This document shows, piece by piece, positions 27,144 through 35,646 of a DNA stretch of 64,000 bases. This DNA is from Nocardia jiangxiensis NBRC 101359 (lineage in GTDB: Bacteria > Actinomycetota > Actinomycetes > Mycobacteriales > Mycobacteriaceae). How positions within the stretch are numbered: position 1 is the stretch's first letter; each line of letters opens with the position of its first letter. The notes below the pieces were generated by a model that did no database searches, had not been told where the DNA came from, and was given only the letters and a program-made list of their open reading frames with translations. The position numbers and the translations under genes are program-made. The DNA lies in assembly GCF_000308615.1 (NCBI RefSeq), contig NZ_BAGB01000168.1:1-64000 (forward strand), written 5' to 3'.

Positions 27144-27252
27144 ACGGCGACAACAGGAATGCGATGAAAAGGACGGCCACTGCCGCGAGGAACACAATCG
27201 GCAGGGTTGGCGCGATCCCGCGAGTTGCCGATCTGACTCAGGAAGATCACTG

Positions 27253-27882
27253 ATGCTACGAATTAAGACATCTGCTGGCGCGTGCGTTCTCGCGGTGCTC
27301 GCCGCGTCCGTTGCAGCGTGCAGTGCAGGCGGTGACTCGGCAGGGCCCTCCGCTGTCTCGTCGTCCGCCTCCGCACCGACGACGTCTATTCCGGCAACGC
27401 TGACCGCTGCCAACCTTCAACCACCGTTGCAGAACACCAGATATACGAGAGCGGGCGGGCGGCCGAAAGTTGTTTTCGACCCGTGCACCTGGATCCCTGA
27501 CGACGCACTCGCCGAGATTGGCTTCGATCCCACGACACGTGAGCGGGCCCAGGATCTGGTCGCGGAGTATACGTTCCTCAGCTGCCAGGTCGAGACGGCC
27601 GATCAGGCACGGACATTGCAACTCGATTCGGGCAATATCACTCTGGTCGAGGACAAGCAGCGATACGCCGGGAAGACACAACTCGCCACGGTCGATGGCC
27701 GCGAGGCGATCACAACCCAGAAGACCAACGCCGACGAGTGTGACCTCGACATGCGAACCAAGGCAGGCTATTTCGAGATCGGTGTGATCGTCGAGACCGC
27801 CGGCCGCGTCAAGGGGCTCCAACCTTGTGACCATATCGTCGACATCGCTACGACCCTCGAGCCTTACGTGGGGGACAACTGA
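27253..27882 (+). CDS. DUF3558-like lipoprotein
   Basis: 209 residues. ATG 27253 has AGGAAG upstream and starts a lipoprotein signal: basic N-terminus, hydrophobic core and lipobox LAASVAAC with the lipidated Cys at about residue 23. A Ser/Ala/Pro-rich linker follows, then a DUF3558-type domain with Cys in PCTWIPDDAL, FLSCQVE, DECDLDM and PCDHIV, probably forming two disulfides. Predicted to be anchored on the outer face of the membrane. The frame is also open upstream into the broken cupin-like gene, but the signal peptide marks the real start. Confidence 0.85.
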   Translation: MLRIKTSAGACVLAVLAASVAACSAGGDSAGPSAVSSSASAPTTSIPATLTAANLQPPLQNTRYTRAGGRPKVVFDPCTWIPDDALAEIGFDPTTRERAQDLVAEYTFLSCQVETADQARTLQLDSGNITLVEDKQRYAGKTQLATVDGREAITTQKTNADECDLDMRTKAGYFEIGVIVETAGRVKGLQPCDHIVDIATTLEPYVGDN

Positions 27883-28074
27883 TCATGGGTTCCGATCGCC
27901 GGTCATGTACAGCCCGCATCGACGCCGTCGGCAGCGGGATCTGGGTTACCGGGATCGGCGCCGGATCGGACTCCCGGGAACGCCAGGCAGCCACAGCGCA
28001 CATCCGGGGCTGCCGCGGTTGGTTCAGCTGCCGTCGGCCCATCCGACCGCGGCAAGGGATTCGAACTTCCTTAA

Positions 28075-28525
28075 CGGCACCTTAAGCTAGGCGCGGGATC
28101 GCCTTCCGGGGCGCGATGCTCGTCGACGAACCTCACCATTTCGGCGGTGGCGGGTCCATTTCCCGGGCGAAAAAAGCCGACGCGGCCCGCAGAATCGAGT
28201 TCGCCCGCTCCAATTCCCGGACACGCTGCTGCAATTGCGTGATCGTGGCGTCCTTGTCCGCCGGCGTGCCCTCGCCCACCTCGCCCGCGGGCCGCTTGCC
28301 TTGCTCATCCAGACGCATCCACGTCCGCAGGGCTTCCTTGTGAATCCCCAAGTCTCGTGCGACCTGGCTGATCGCGCCACGCCCGCCACCAGGCGCGCGC
28401 TGCAGATCCTGAACCATCCTCACCGCGCGTTCACGCAGCTCCACCGGGTACTTTCGTTGCGCCACCATGCCGTTGATCCTCTCCAGATCCAACGGTCTCC
28501 AACAAACCCGGGGTGATCCATCGTC
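28075..28525 (-). mobile_element. Truncated second IS3-family element
   Basis: Contains a complete orfA (28133-28492) followed on the minus strand by only the first ~20 codons of an orfB-like frame (MVRFVDEHRAPEGDP), after which the sequence is unrelated. Its upstream end directly abuts the 3' end of the other IS3 orfB, so two IS3 elements lie head to tail. Confidence 0.65.
28133..28492 (-). CDS. IS3-family transposase orfA (truncated element)
   Basis: 119 residues: N-terminal helix-turn-helix (YPVELRERAVRMVQDL, ISQVARDLGIHKEALRTWM) and a C-terminal leucine-zipper-like helix (ITQLQQRVRELERANSILR) ending ASAFFAREMDPPPPKW. In intact elements a -1 shift near the end fuses this to the DDE-domain orfB; here orfB is truncated, so the element cannot move by itself. 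Confidence 0.85.
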   Translation of the reverse strand: MDLERINGMVAQRKYPVELRERAVRMVQDLQRAPGGGRGAISQVARDLGIHKEALRTWMRLDEQGKRPAGEVGEGTPADKDATITQLQQRVRELERANSILRAASAFFAREMDPPPPKW

Positions 28526-28527
28526 GT

Positions 28528-29451
28528 CGGTTGGGACTGTCCCGGATTTGATTGACTCGCGGGTTGTGGTGGTTTGAGGCCGCGAGTGATGCCTTGTTCA
28601 GAGTTTCATACTCGACCGGAGTCAGCCGAGACAGGCCGCGCTGACGCCGCCGCCGGTGGTAGGTGCGTTCGATCCACTGAACCATGGCCAGCCGGAGTTC
28701 TCCGGTTGTGTCCCAGCGCTTCCGGTCGAGCACGTTGCGCTGCAGCAACGCGAACCACGATTCCATGGCCGAGTTGTCAGCGCATGCGGCGATCCGACCC
28801 ATCGAGCCATGCAATCCGTTGCGGGACAACAGATTGACGTACTTTCGGGAGCGAAATTGGCTGCCCCTGTCGGAATGGACGATCGTGCCGGCCGGTGAAC
28901 GCAGGCCGATCGCGTTGCGCAGTGCCGAGCACGCCAATTCGGCGGTCATCCGGTCGTCGATCGAGTAGCCGACGATCCGGTTGGACCACACGTCCTTCAC
29001 CGCTTGCCAAATACAGTTTCCCCTCGATCGTGGGAATTTCGGTGACGTCGCCGACCCACAACACATCCGGGGCGACCGAGGTGAACTGCCGCCGCACCAG
29101 ATCGCGTGCCACGGGCCGTTTCCCTTGCCGGGTCAGGCTCCTGCGCTTGGGTGGTTTCCTTGCCGTCCAACCGTTTCCGGCCATGAACTTCGCGACGGTG
29201 TTGTCCGACACGCGCCAGCCGGCCGCGCGCAACTCATCGCCGATACGCGGGCTGCCATAGGTGCGGCCCGAATCCACGAAGATCCGCTCGATCTCACCGG
29301 CCAGCCGGTCACAGCGCTGCTGGCGCGGTGTCACGGGCCGGTCGTTCCACTTGTAGAACCAGGACTCCGACACCTTCAGGGCCCGGCAGGAAACAGCATG
29401 CGGCACACCGTGTTCGGTCCTCTGGGAGGCGATGAACCCGGCCACGCTCAC
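28528..29451 (-). pseudogene. IS3-family transposase orfB with a frameshift
   Basis: Starts at GTG 29451 (VAGFIASQRTEHGVPHAVSC) with the N-terminal HTH_21 region, then the rve integrase domain with first catalytic Asp in VLWVGDVTEIPT. After GKLYLAS the frame must shift: one extra G at about 29001-29006 moves the continuation VKDVWSNRIVGYSIDD into another frame. The second Asp (IVHSDRGSQF) and catalytic Glu (CADNSAMESWF) lie in that shifted frame. It ends near LTPVEYETLNKASLAA. All DDE residues exist but cannot be made as one protein without correction. Confidence 0.85.
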
Positions 29452-29521
29452 CGGGTGTAGGGGTCGGACCGGGGCGCGGTGCCGGTGTTGTCCACCGGCC
29501 CGTCTCCCCGATCCGCCCTCC

Positions 29522-29555
29522 GAACCCGCCGTGCGCCTTACGACGCAACGGGCTC
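29522..29555 (-). ncRNA. Group II intron domain V
   Basis: A 34-nucleotide hairpin on the minus strand. It begins GAGCCCGTTGCG, has a GTAA (GNRA) tetraloop, and closes with a two-base bulge and CGGGTTC. Length, catalytic AGC triad at positions 2-4, tetraloop and bulge all coincide with the domain V consensus. Confidence 0.9.
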
Positions 29556-29563
29556 TCCACGGG

Positions 29564-30314
29564 TTATGCCATTGCCGCAGTTACTGATTCCGGTTTCCGC
29601 CACGCCCAAGGGGTATCGATCTTCGCGCCCCGGTAACGATAACGCGTGACCTCCACTGTGTCCGGCCGGAACAGCGTTGCTGTGCCGTCGTTGACCTGCC
29701 AGTCAGGCAGGAATCGGCGGTGGAATACACCCCAGCCCAGCCCGTGGTGCCGTTTACGCATCCATGTCACCACTTTCCACCACGTGTAGTAGCCGAGGTA
29801 GCTGAAGGTGCGTTTGGACACCCCGTGCCGGAAATAGTCACACCAACCCCGAAGAACAGGGGTGAGATGGTGCAACAAATCGGCGAGTGTTCGATGTCTG
29901 CGACGACGCGTCAACATTCTGACCTTACCGACGATCGACGCGAGCGCCTTCTTCGACGGCCAGGTGTAGACGTATTTCTTCGTCGTTCCCGGTTTGACTT
30001 TCCGCTGGATGCGGAAGCCCAGGAAATCCAGCCCGTCATCGACATGGCAGACCCTGCTCTTCTCGACCGACAGGCGTAGACCCATCGGCGCGAGGACCGC
30101 CGCGACCTCGTCCCACAGCGCCTCGGCGTCGGCCCGGCTGCCGTGGACCATCACGACGAAATCGTCCGCGTAACGGATAATTTTCATCGTGGGGCCACCG
30201 GCCGAGCGATGCCGTGTGCGCATATGTCTCGAACCGAGCGCTTCCCATTTGGCAGCGAAATGCTCATCGAGAACGGCCAAGGCGATATTACTGAGCAGCG
30301 GCGATAGGATTCCG
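29564..30314 (-). pseudogene. ltrA: Group II intron reverse transcriptase/maturase, C-terminal part
   Basis: The 3' half of the intron-encoded protein. It begins right at the RIT insertion with GGILSPLLSNIALAVLDE, continues with the catalytic IIRYADDFVV (RT domain 5) and LDFLGFRIQRK, and ends in the X/maturase domain (GWCDYFRHG, GYYTWWKVVTWMRKRH). No HNH endonuclease domain follows. The joint with the N-terminal half is exact at the TPQG/G motif of RT domain 4, about 3.5 kb away. Confidence 0.88.
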
Positions 30315-30399
30315 CCTTATGAGCAGCGCTGGGTTATGCGCAGTGTGGCTGGATGTGGGCTGGTGACAGTGGATTTCGGGGTCGAACGCTGCGCATAAC
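30315..30399 (+). repeat. RIT terminal inverted repeat, left copy
   Basis: 85 bases, identical base for base to the reverse complement of 33688-33772. It contains GTTATGCGCAG and, ~50 bases on, its inverse CTGCGCATAAC, likely recombinase-binding arms. Confidence 0.95.
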
Positions 30400-30419
30400 C
30401 CTTCGCGGTGGGTGTTGGC

Positions 30420-31424
30420 TCACAGACTGGAGAGCCAGTCGAGGAGTCCGGTGTCGCGGTTCCATTCGGGCAGTTCGTCGGTGACGATATCGGTGTAAGC
30501 GGCTTCGAGGGCTTTGCGTTTGGCCTCGGTGGAGGCGCGGGCGTAGATCTCGGTGGTCGTCAGATCGACGTGCCCGAGGATGTCACGGATGAACGGTAAC
30601 GCCACGCCTGCCTCGTAGAGATGCATCGCCTTGCTGTGGCGCAGGATATGCGGGCTGAGATCCGCGCCAGTGAGCGCTGGATCTGCGGTGCGGGCTTGAT
30701 ATTTGGCGAGGATCCAGGCGACGCCGCCGCGGCTGAGCTTGCGGTGATGCTGATTGGTGAACACCGGGTGGTCGTCGTGTCCGGGCCGGTCGAGGCCGTG
30801 TTCGGTCAGGTAGGCGTTCAGCAGTGCCACGGTGTTGTCGCCGAGCGGGACGTGGCGGGTCTTGCAGCCCTTGCCGGTCAGCACCACGAGCGCCGGGGGT
30901 CGTAGCCGGATGTCGCCGACGGTGAGGTCGGAGAATTCGGAAACCCTCGCGGCGGTGTCGTAGAGCGTGGCCAGCAGAGTCGCGTCGCGGCGGCCTCGCC
31001 GGGTGGATCGGTCGGGTGCGGCGAGGAGGCAGCGGGTCTGGGCGACGGTCAGGTGATTCACCCGCGGCTGGGCGTCGCGTTTGGCGGGGACGGCGAGAAT
31101 GATCTGGCAGCAGGCCATTCGGGCCGGCTCTTGGGATTGCAACCACCGGAAGAACGAGCTGACCGCAGCGAGGCGCTGGTTGCGGGTCGAGATGCTGTTG
31201 TGCCGTTCGGTTTCGAGCCAGTCGAGGAACCCGGTGACCGCGGCGGCGTCGAAGTAGTCGAGGGTGAGTCTGTCGGGCGGGACGGATCTGTTGTCGCGGA
31301 ACCAGGCGATCAGCAGTTTGAAGGTGTCGCGGTAGGAGGCGATGGTGTTGGGTGAACAGCCCCGCAGCCCGGCCAGATGCGCAGTGAGGAAGCGGTGCAG
31401 CAGCACCGCGAAATCAGTTGCCAT
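30420..31424 (-). CDS. Tyrosine recombinase, third gene of RIT trio (RitC-like)
   Basis: 334 residues from ATG 31424, which overlaps the end of the second recombinase by 11 bases. N-terminal SAM-like core-binding region (LHRFLTAHLAGLRGCSPNTI). Catalytic residues: Arg in LYDTAARVSEFSDL, Lys in the VLTGKGCKTRHVP hairpin, His-x-x-Arg in HILRH, His in ILGHVDLTT and the nucleophile Tyr in EIYARAS. All are intact, so it should be active. The trio probably works as a complex on the element ends. Confidence 0.88.
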   Translation of the reverse strand: MATDFAVLLHRFLTAHLAGLRGCSPNTIASYRDTFKLLIAWFRDNRSVPPDRLTLDYFDAAAVTGFLDWLETERHNSISTRNQRLAAVSSFFRWLQSQEPARMACCQIILAVPAKRDAQPRVNHLTVAQTRCLLAAPDRSTRRGRRDATLLATLYDTAARVSEFSDLTVGDIRLRPPALVVLTGKGCKTRHVPLGDNTVALLNAYLTEHGLDRPGHDDHPVFTNQHHRKLSRGGVAWILAKYQARTADPALTGADLSPHILRHSKAMHLYEAGVALPFIRDILGHVDLTTTEIYARASTEAKRKALEAAYTDIVTDELPEWNRDTGLLDWLSSL

Positions 31425-32397
31425 GACCCGCTCCTGCCGTGACCGGCGCGATGATGTCGCCATAGGCTCGCTGGACCGCAGCGGTGATGTGCGGGTAGGA
31501 CTCGGCGGTCAACCGCAGGTAATAGTCGGTGTCGGCGATGCTGGCGTGACCCATGTAAGCCTGCAGGACCGGCAGCAACGCGCCGACGTCCATCCCGCGA
31601 GCGAACCACGACCGAAGATTGTTGACCGCCATCGTGTGTCGCAGATCATGGACCCGGGGACCGTGACCTCGGCCGCCGTGTGGGATGCGAGCCTGCCAGA
31701 GGAACCGGCGGAAGTTCTTGTCGATGTTGCCGATCGTCAACGCAGCGCCGGCCCTGCCGGGGAAGAACCAGTCGCCGCCAGTTCGCCCGGCGACGCGGGC
31801 GTCGTAGCCGGCCAGCCTGTCGCGCAGCCCGGCGCTGACCGGGACCTGACGGTCCTTGCCGCCTTTGCCCTCGCGGATGGTCAGCACCCCGGCGTCGAGG
31901 TCGACATCGCCGAAACGCAGCAGCCGCGCTTCGGAAGCGCGCAGCCCGCAGGCGTAGATCGTGCGGAACAGTACCGGCATTACCAGGTGCCGAAAAGGGA
32001 CCTGACAGTCGTAGTGGCAGAGGTCGGTTCGACCGAACAGAGCCGCCAGTTCAGAATCGGTGTAGATGTGCGGGACGTAGCGGGGAGGGCGGGGCAACGC
32101 CCCGGCGGGCAAGACGTAGGCCGTGGCGCCCCGGCGGCCCAGCCAGCGGGCCAGTTCGCGCACCGGCGCGACCAAACCGTGCAGGGTCGCTGGGGCGACG
32201 CCGCGCCTGCGGGCGGCGTCGATCCACGCCTCGACCGAGGCTTGGGTGGGTGCCTGCTGTCCGGGAAACCGGTCCGCGGTGAACGCCGCGAACTGGTTCA
32301 GCACCCGCTGTTCGGCGTCGTATTTGTAACCGGTGGCGCGTTTCTCGGTGATCAGCGCGGTGATCGCGTCGGTCATCGGCATAGCGGCGGTGTTCAT
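31414..32397 (-). CDS. Tyrosine recombinase, second gene of RIT trio (RitB-like)
   Basis: 327 residues. The ATG at 32397 overlaps the stop of the first recombinase (ATGA). Catalytic Arg in CGLRASEARLL, Lys in REGKGGKDRQVP, His-x-x-Arg in VHDLRHTMAV, His in YMGHASIADTD and Tyr in DYYLRL are intact. The C-terminal tail reaches into the third gene. Overlapping frames imply one transcript and coordinated synthesis. Confidence 0.88.
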   Translation of the reverse strand: MNTAAMPMTDAITALITEKRATGYKYDAEQRVLNQFAAFTADRFPGQQAPTQASVEAWIDAARRRGVAPATLHGLVAPVRELARWLGRRGATAYVLPAGALPRPPRYVPHIYTDSELAALFGRTDLCHYDCQVPFRHLVMPVLFRTIYACGLRASEARLLRFGDVDLDAGVLTIREGKGGKDRQVPVSAGLRDRLAGYDARVAGRTGGDWFFPGRAGAALTIGNIDKNFRRFLWQARIPHGGRGHGPRVHDLRHTMAVNNLRSWFARGMDVGALLPVLQAYMGHASIADTDYYLRLTAESYPHITAAVQRAYGDIIAPVTAGAGHGN

Positions 32398-33623
32398 CGC
32401 GACGCCCCGTCCGCCGGTGCGTCGGGATCCAGCGCGCACTGCGCCAGCAGACTCAGCGAGGATTTCAGGTAGACGCCGGCCGATTCGGCCGATTGATGAC
32501 CCAGGATGTCAGCGATCTGCTCGACCGGAGTGCCGTTCTCCATCAGCCGGGTCGCCAGGGTGTGCCGCAGCGAGTGCATGCCGTGACGGCGTTTCTCACT
32601 CACCGGAACGTGCGCTGCCCGAGCGTGTTTGACCAGGATCTGATGCAGATGATCCTGGTCGGAGAACGCGCCGATCGGCGCGGTGTGCCGCACGAACACC
32701 TGCGGGCAGTCACAATCCGGGCGGCCGTGACGCAAGTAATCGATGACCGCCCAGCCGACATCCTTCAGTAGCGGTAGCCGAACCTCGTGACCGGTCTTGG
32801 CTTGGGTCACCAGCAGCCGGTTGCCCGGCCAGTCGAAGTCGGCGAACTCCAGCCGCTTGACGTCGATTCCGCGCAGACCGAGTCGGGTGATCAGCAGAAT
32901 GATCGCGTAATCGCGTTTCCCACAAGGGTTGTCGCGGTCGATCGCTGCCACGATCCTGGCCACCTCACCGGGATCCCAGACCGACGGGATACGCGCCCCT
33001 CTGGTCGAACGCGCCGCCGGCACCGCGTCCAGGCAGGCGCCGTCGACCAGACCCGCCGCGTCGGCGAACCGCAGGAACGACCGCACCGCGCACAGTTTCT
33101 GCTCGACGGTCTTGACCTGGTAACCGGTCAGGGTAGCGACGAACGCGCCGATCACGGCGGCGTCGCAGCAGCCCAGCCCTGCGCGAGTGTCGGTGAACGC
33201 GAGGAACTCCGCGGCCAGCGTTCCATATGTCCGCACCGTCGAGACCGAACGACCGGTCGAGCGCAGGTGCGCCCGGAACAAGGCGATCGTCGCGGTGCCG
33301 GCGGCGTCGAGCTTGCTGACCGACCGGCTGTAGCGGCGCAGGACCGCGCCATGAACGGCGTAGTCCTGCAGCATTTGGGCGACCCTGAACAGATAGACAT
33401 CTGTTTGTTTCAGAGTGCCAGCCTGTTCCTTGGCGAAGAAGCCGCACGCATCATCGACCCACGCCATCGCCGCGTCCAGGGAGAACTCCTCGACACCGCG
33501 GGCGTCGAAGTGTCTCTGCATCCGCCGCCAACAACCCTGATACCACACGAGAGTCGAGTCCTTGTATCCCAGACGCCGTAGCTCCGCTTCCAGGCCCGAC
33601 ACCAGCACAGACAACCTCGTCAT
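32394..33623 (-). CDS. Tyrosine recombinase, first gene of RIT trio (RitA-like)
   Basis: 409 residues. The ATG at 33623 has GGAGG upstream. The N-terminal core-binding domain is longer than in the other two. Catalytic Arg in RLGLRGIDVKRLEF, Lys in TQAKTGHEVRLPL, His-x-x-Arg in MHSLRHTLATRL, His in ILGHQSAESAG and Tyr in VYLKSS are present. Its promoter must lie within the right terminal repeat or the 64 bases between repeat and gene. Confidence 0.88.
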   Translation of the reverse strand: MTRLSVLVSGLEAELRRLGYKDSTLVWYQGCWRRMQRHFDARGVEEFSLDAAMAWVDDACGFFAKEQAGTLKQTDVYLFRVAQMLQDYAVHGAVLRRYSRSVSKLDAAGTATIALFRAHLRSTGRSVSTVRTYGTLAAEFLAFTDTRAGLGCCDAAVIGAFVATLTGYQVKTVEQKLCAVRSFLRFADAAGLVDGACLDAVPAARSTRGARIPSVWDPGEVARIVAAIDRDNPCGKRDYAIILLITRLGLRGIDVKRLEFADFDWPGNRLLVTQAKTGHEVRLPLLKDVGWAVIDYLRHGRPDCDCPQVFVRHTAPIGAFSDQDHLHQILVKHARAAHVPVSEKRRHGMHSLRHTLATRLMENGTPVEQIADILGHQSAESAGVYLKSSLSLLAQCALDPDAPADGASR

Positions 33624-33687
33624 GACAGTCGACCTCCGATCACCCGGGCCCGGCCCCTCGCCAGGACCTCCAGATCAGATGATCCGC

Positions 33688-33772
33688 GTTATGCGCAGCG
33701 TTCGACCCCGAAATCCACTGTCACCAGCCCACATCCAGCCACACTGCGCATAACCCAGCGCTGCTCATAAGG
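33688..33772 (-). repeat. RIT terminal inverted repeat, right copy
   Basis: Exact reverse complement of 30315-30399 over 85 bases, including the paired GTTATGCGCAG/CTGCGCATAAC motifs. Confidence 0.95.
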
Positions 33773-33773
33773 A

Positions 33774-33799
33774 TCGTTATGCGCAGCTGCGCATAACGA
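33774..33799. repeat. 26-bp perfect palindrome at the right RIT end
   Basis: Reads TCGTTATGCGCAG followed by its exact inverse. It joins two copies of the same GTTATGCGCAG arm that occurs inside each terminal repeat, without spacer. It is absent from the left end. It may be a recombination site or a joint of an earlier circular form. Confidence 0.85.
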
Positions 33800-34513
33800 C
33801 CCTTGGGGCGTGCCCTCGTCAGTCGGAGCAAATCCCTTGCCCGCCTCGATGATTCCCACTTTCAGCCAATCCCGGATCATGTCCCTGGCGGGGAAGGACC
33901 CGATGGCTTCGAGCAACCGGGAATGATCGATTCTGTCGAACGCCGCCGCCAGGTCCGCGTCCAGCGCCCACACCCGCTTGGCCCGAGGGCCGCGACAAAC
34001 GGTGTAGATCGCCTGGATCGCATCGTGGCAGCTGCGGCCCGGCCGGAACCCATAGGACTTGGGCTCGAACCGGGCCTCCCACTCGGGCTCCAGCGCGTTG
34101 CGGACCCTGCCCTGATGACAACGATCCGCGATCACCGGAATCCCGAGTGGCCGCAACTTCGCACGGTTACCCGCCTTCGGGATATACACCCGCTTGACCG
34201 GCCGAGGCCGCCAGGACGCCGCGTCGCGGTGCACCTGCACCGCCAGCTGCATCCGGGCCTGCGAGGTCAGCGCGACCTCACCGTCGACCCCGGCGGTCTT
34301 ACGTCCCGCATTGCGCTGCGTCGCCTGCCTCACACTGACCAGCGTGTTGCTCCAGCTAAGCAGCATCATTTTCTGCAGGTTCCTGACCGTGGCCAGGTTC
34401 CCGCTCCGAGTCGCCGTGAAGATCCGCTGCCGCAAACGCCGTACATTGTCCTCGTGCTGCCGCCAATCGACGGCATCCCACGAAAGGGCAACGCCCTCAG
34501 GTCCGTTCACCAT
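33800..34513 (-). pseudogene. ltrA: Group II intron reverse transcriptase, N-terminal part
   Basis: Starts at ATG 34513 (MVNGPEGVALSWDAVDWR). It contains the basic N-terminal RT region, KTAGVDGEV, KRVYIPKAGNRAKLRPLGIP (RT 1/2), FRPGRSCHDAI and VWALDADLAAAFDRIDH with the first catalytic Asp pair (RT 3). It stops at DEGTPQG, where the RIT element enters; codons beyond are RIT sequence. Together with 29564-30314 it would make ~490 residues, normal for this family without endonuclease. Confidence 0.88.
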
Positions 34514-35204
34514 TCGGTGTCCAACTTGCCCTTCGGTTCCGGCGGTTCGTGACCGCTTCGTTTCACCAGCTCACCTGTCCACGTCAGCGCCTCTTTCGAG
34601 GCCCGGACACTCGGTCCGGTATCCGGCCAGTTATCCAGCGACGACGGCCGGGGGTGCCGCCATGACGCGCTGGTTTCCTGCTGGCTTTCGCCCGCCGGCC
34701 TTCGCTTCTTGGACATCCTGTTCCCGCCAGAGGATTCCGCTCTCCTCACAGTCGGCCTACCGGTACATCACATCGATGTTCCGGACTCTGTCGGGGTTTC
34801 CGTGTTCCGCACGCATGAGATACGGCCGGGTTGGGTGCCTTCTTTACCCCGGGGCGGCGGTGTCTTCCCGACCAGCACAGCCTCTCTGGTCGGCGCCTGC
34901 CGCTTCTCAACGGCCAGCCCTATACCCCGCTGGAACGACCCACCTGCGGAGCTGCTGATAACGGGGCATACAAAGATTCACTTCCGTTCACCCGTCCGGC
35001 CTTCCCCTCGCCCGTCATCCCTGGGTGGAACAGGGACGCTTCGGCTTTCACCCCAGGCTTCGCACCCCGCGGTCACCCACGACGCACGCCAGGGCGGGGA
35101 CGGTCCCATAGACACTGGACCGGATCACGTCCTCGTCGAACGACCTCCTATCAAACGCGATCACTCACAACGTGCGACCTCACGTCGCACGACTGCCCCC
35201 AGCT

Positions 35205-35567
35205 TCACCCAGCCGCTGCGACGGCCAGGCGGTGCAGGTCTTTCACCTCCACTCGGTAGAACAGCGCCTCACGGCGCTCCGCCTCCTTCACCCACAGAAC
35301 CACCGATCGCTTTAAAACATCGCGCTCCATGGCCAGCTCGGCATTCTCACGGCGCAGCCGCAGCAACTCCTGACGTTCGGACTCGCTCAACCGGTCACCA
35401 GCGCCCTCGTCGCGGGCTTGCCGATCACGGGCCATCCAGGTCGTCAGCGTGCCCTCGTTGATCCCGAACTCGCGGGCGACCTGCGCGACCGGACGCCCGG
35501 TCTCCCGCACGATCCGCACAGCCCCCTCACGGAACTCCGCATCGAACTTACGTCTCTTCTCCGCCAT
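35205..35567 (-). CDS. IS3-family transposase orfA (element split by the intron)
   Basis: 120 residues: MAEKRRKFDAEFREGAVRIV, helix-turn-helix (VAQVAREFGINEGTLTTWM) and a coiled coil (RQELLRLRRENAELAMERD) ending LKRSVVLWVKEAE. The family normally ends soon after this motif and orfB follows at once with a VAGFIASQRT-like start, which is exactly what is found 5.7 kb away at 29451. The last ~27 residues here are atypical. It was probably the same element before the intron entered; a different copy cannot be excluded. Confidence 0.85.
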   Translation of the reverse strand: MAEKRRKFDAEFREGAVRIVRETGRPVAQVAREFGINEGTLTTWMARDRQARDEGAGDRLSESERQELLRLRRENAELAMERDVLKRSVVLWVKEAERREALFYRVEVKDLHRLAVAAAG

Positions 35568-35646
35568 CAGGCCTTTCCTCTATGGTCCGGCCTCCACGAT
35601 AAGAGGGGAATCGCACAGAAGCCTTCCCCCCTGGCAACCGACTGTC

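Larger units (their letters stand above)
30315..33799 (-). mobile_element. RIT (recombinase-in-trio) element
   Basis: Three overlapping tyrosine-recombinase genes on the minus strand bounded by identical 85-bp inverted repeats (30315-30399 and 33688-33772). That matches the RIT elements described in diverse bacteria. At the right end a 26-bp perfect palindrome (33774-33799) lies outside the repeat. The insertion cuts the group II intron RT between Gln-Gly and Gly-Ile of the TPQGG motif. No obvious long target duplication; at most two or three bases (CC/GG). Confidence 0.88.
29456..35190 (-). mobile_element. Group II intron (interrupted by a RIT element)
   Basis: The 5' end is GTGCGACGTGAGG at 35190 going down, matching the GUGYG consensus. 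The 3' end is near 29455-29457, just before the IS3 orfB start. A textbook domain V lies at 29522-29555 and the intron-encoded reverse transcriptase at 34513 to 29564. Without the 3.5-kb inserted RIT element the intron would be about 2.25 kb, normal for bacteria. Class and exact 3' boundary are not settled. Self-splicing RNA could survive, but the maturase is split. Confidence 0.8.

Noticed and set aside
28050..28082. tRNA 3'-end-like sequence (GGGATTCGAAC)
   Set aside because: The flanking bases do not form a five-pair T stem, and no acceptor or anticodon arms are present.
27885..28085. 66-codon frame after the lipoprotein
   Set aside because: No ribosome-binding site; Arg/Gly/Ser-rich, no homology pattern.
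33688..33771. A ~28-codon extension of the RT frame into the RIT repeat, also seen at 30315-30398
   Set aside because: It is the inverted repeat read in frame, not a conserved peptide.
34507..34749. 80-codon frame just upstream of and overlapping the intron RT start
   Set aside because: Lies in structured intron RNA (domains I-IV); no family features. Probably not translated.
34709..35461. Open frames on the plus strand across the intron 5' region
   Set aside because: Composition is that of structured GC-rich RNA; no ribosome-binding site.
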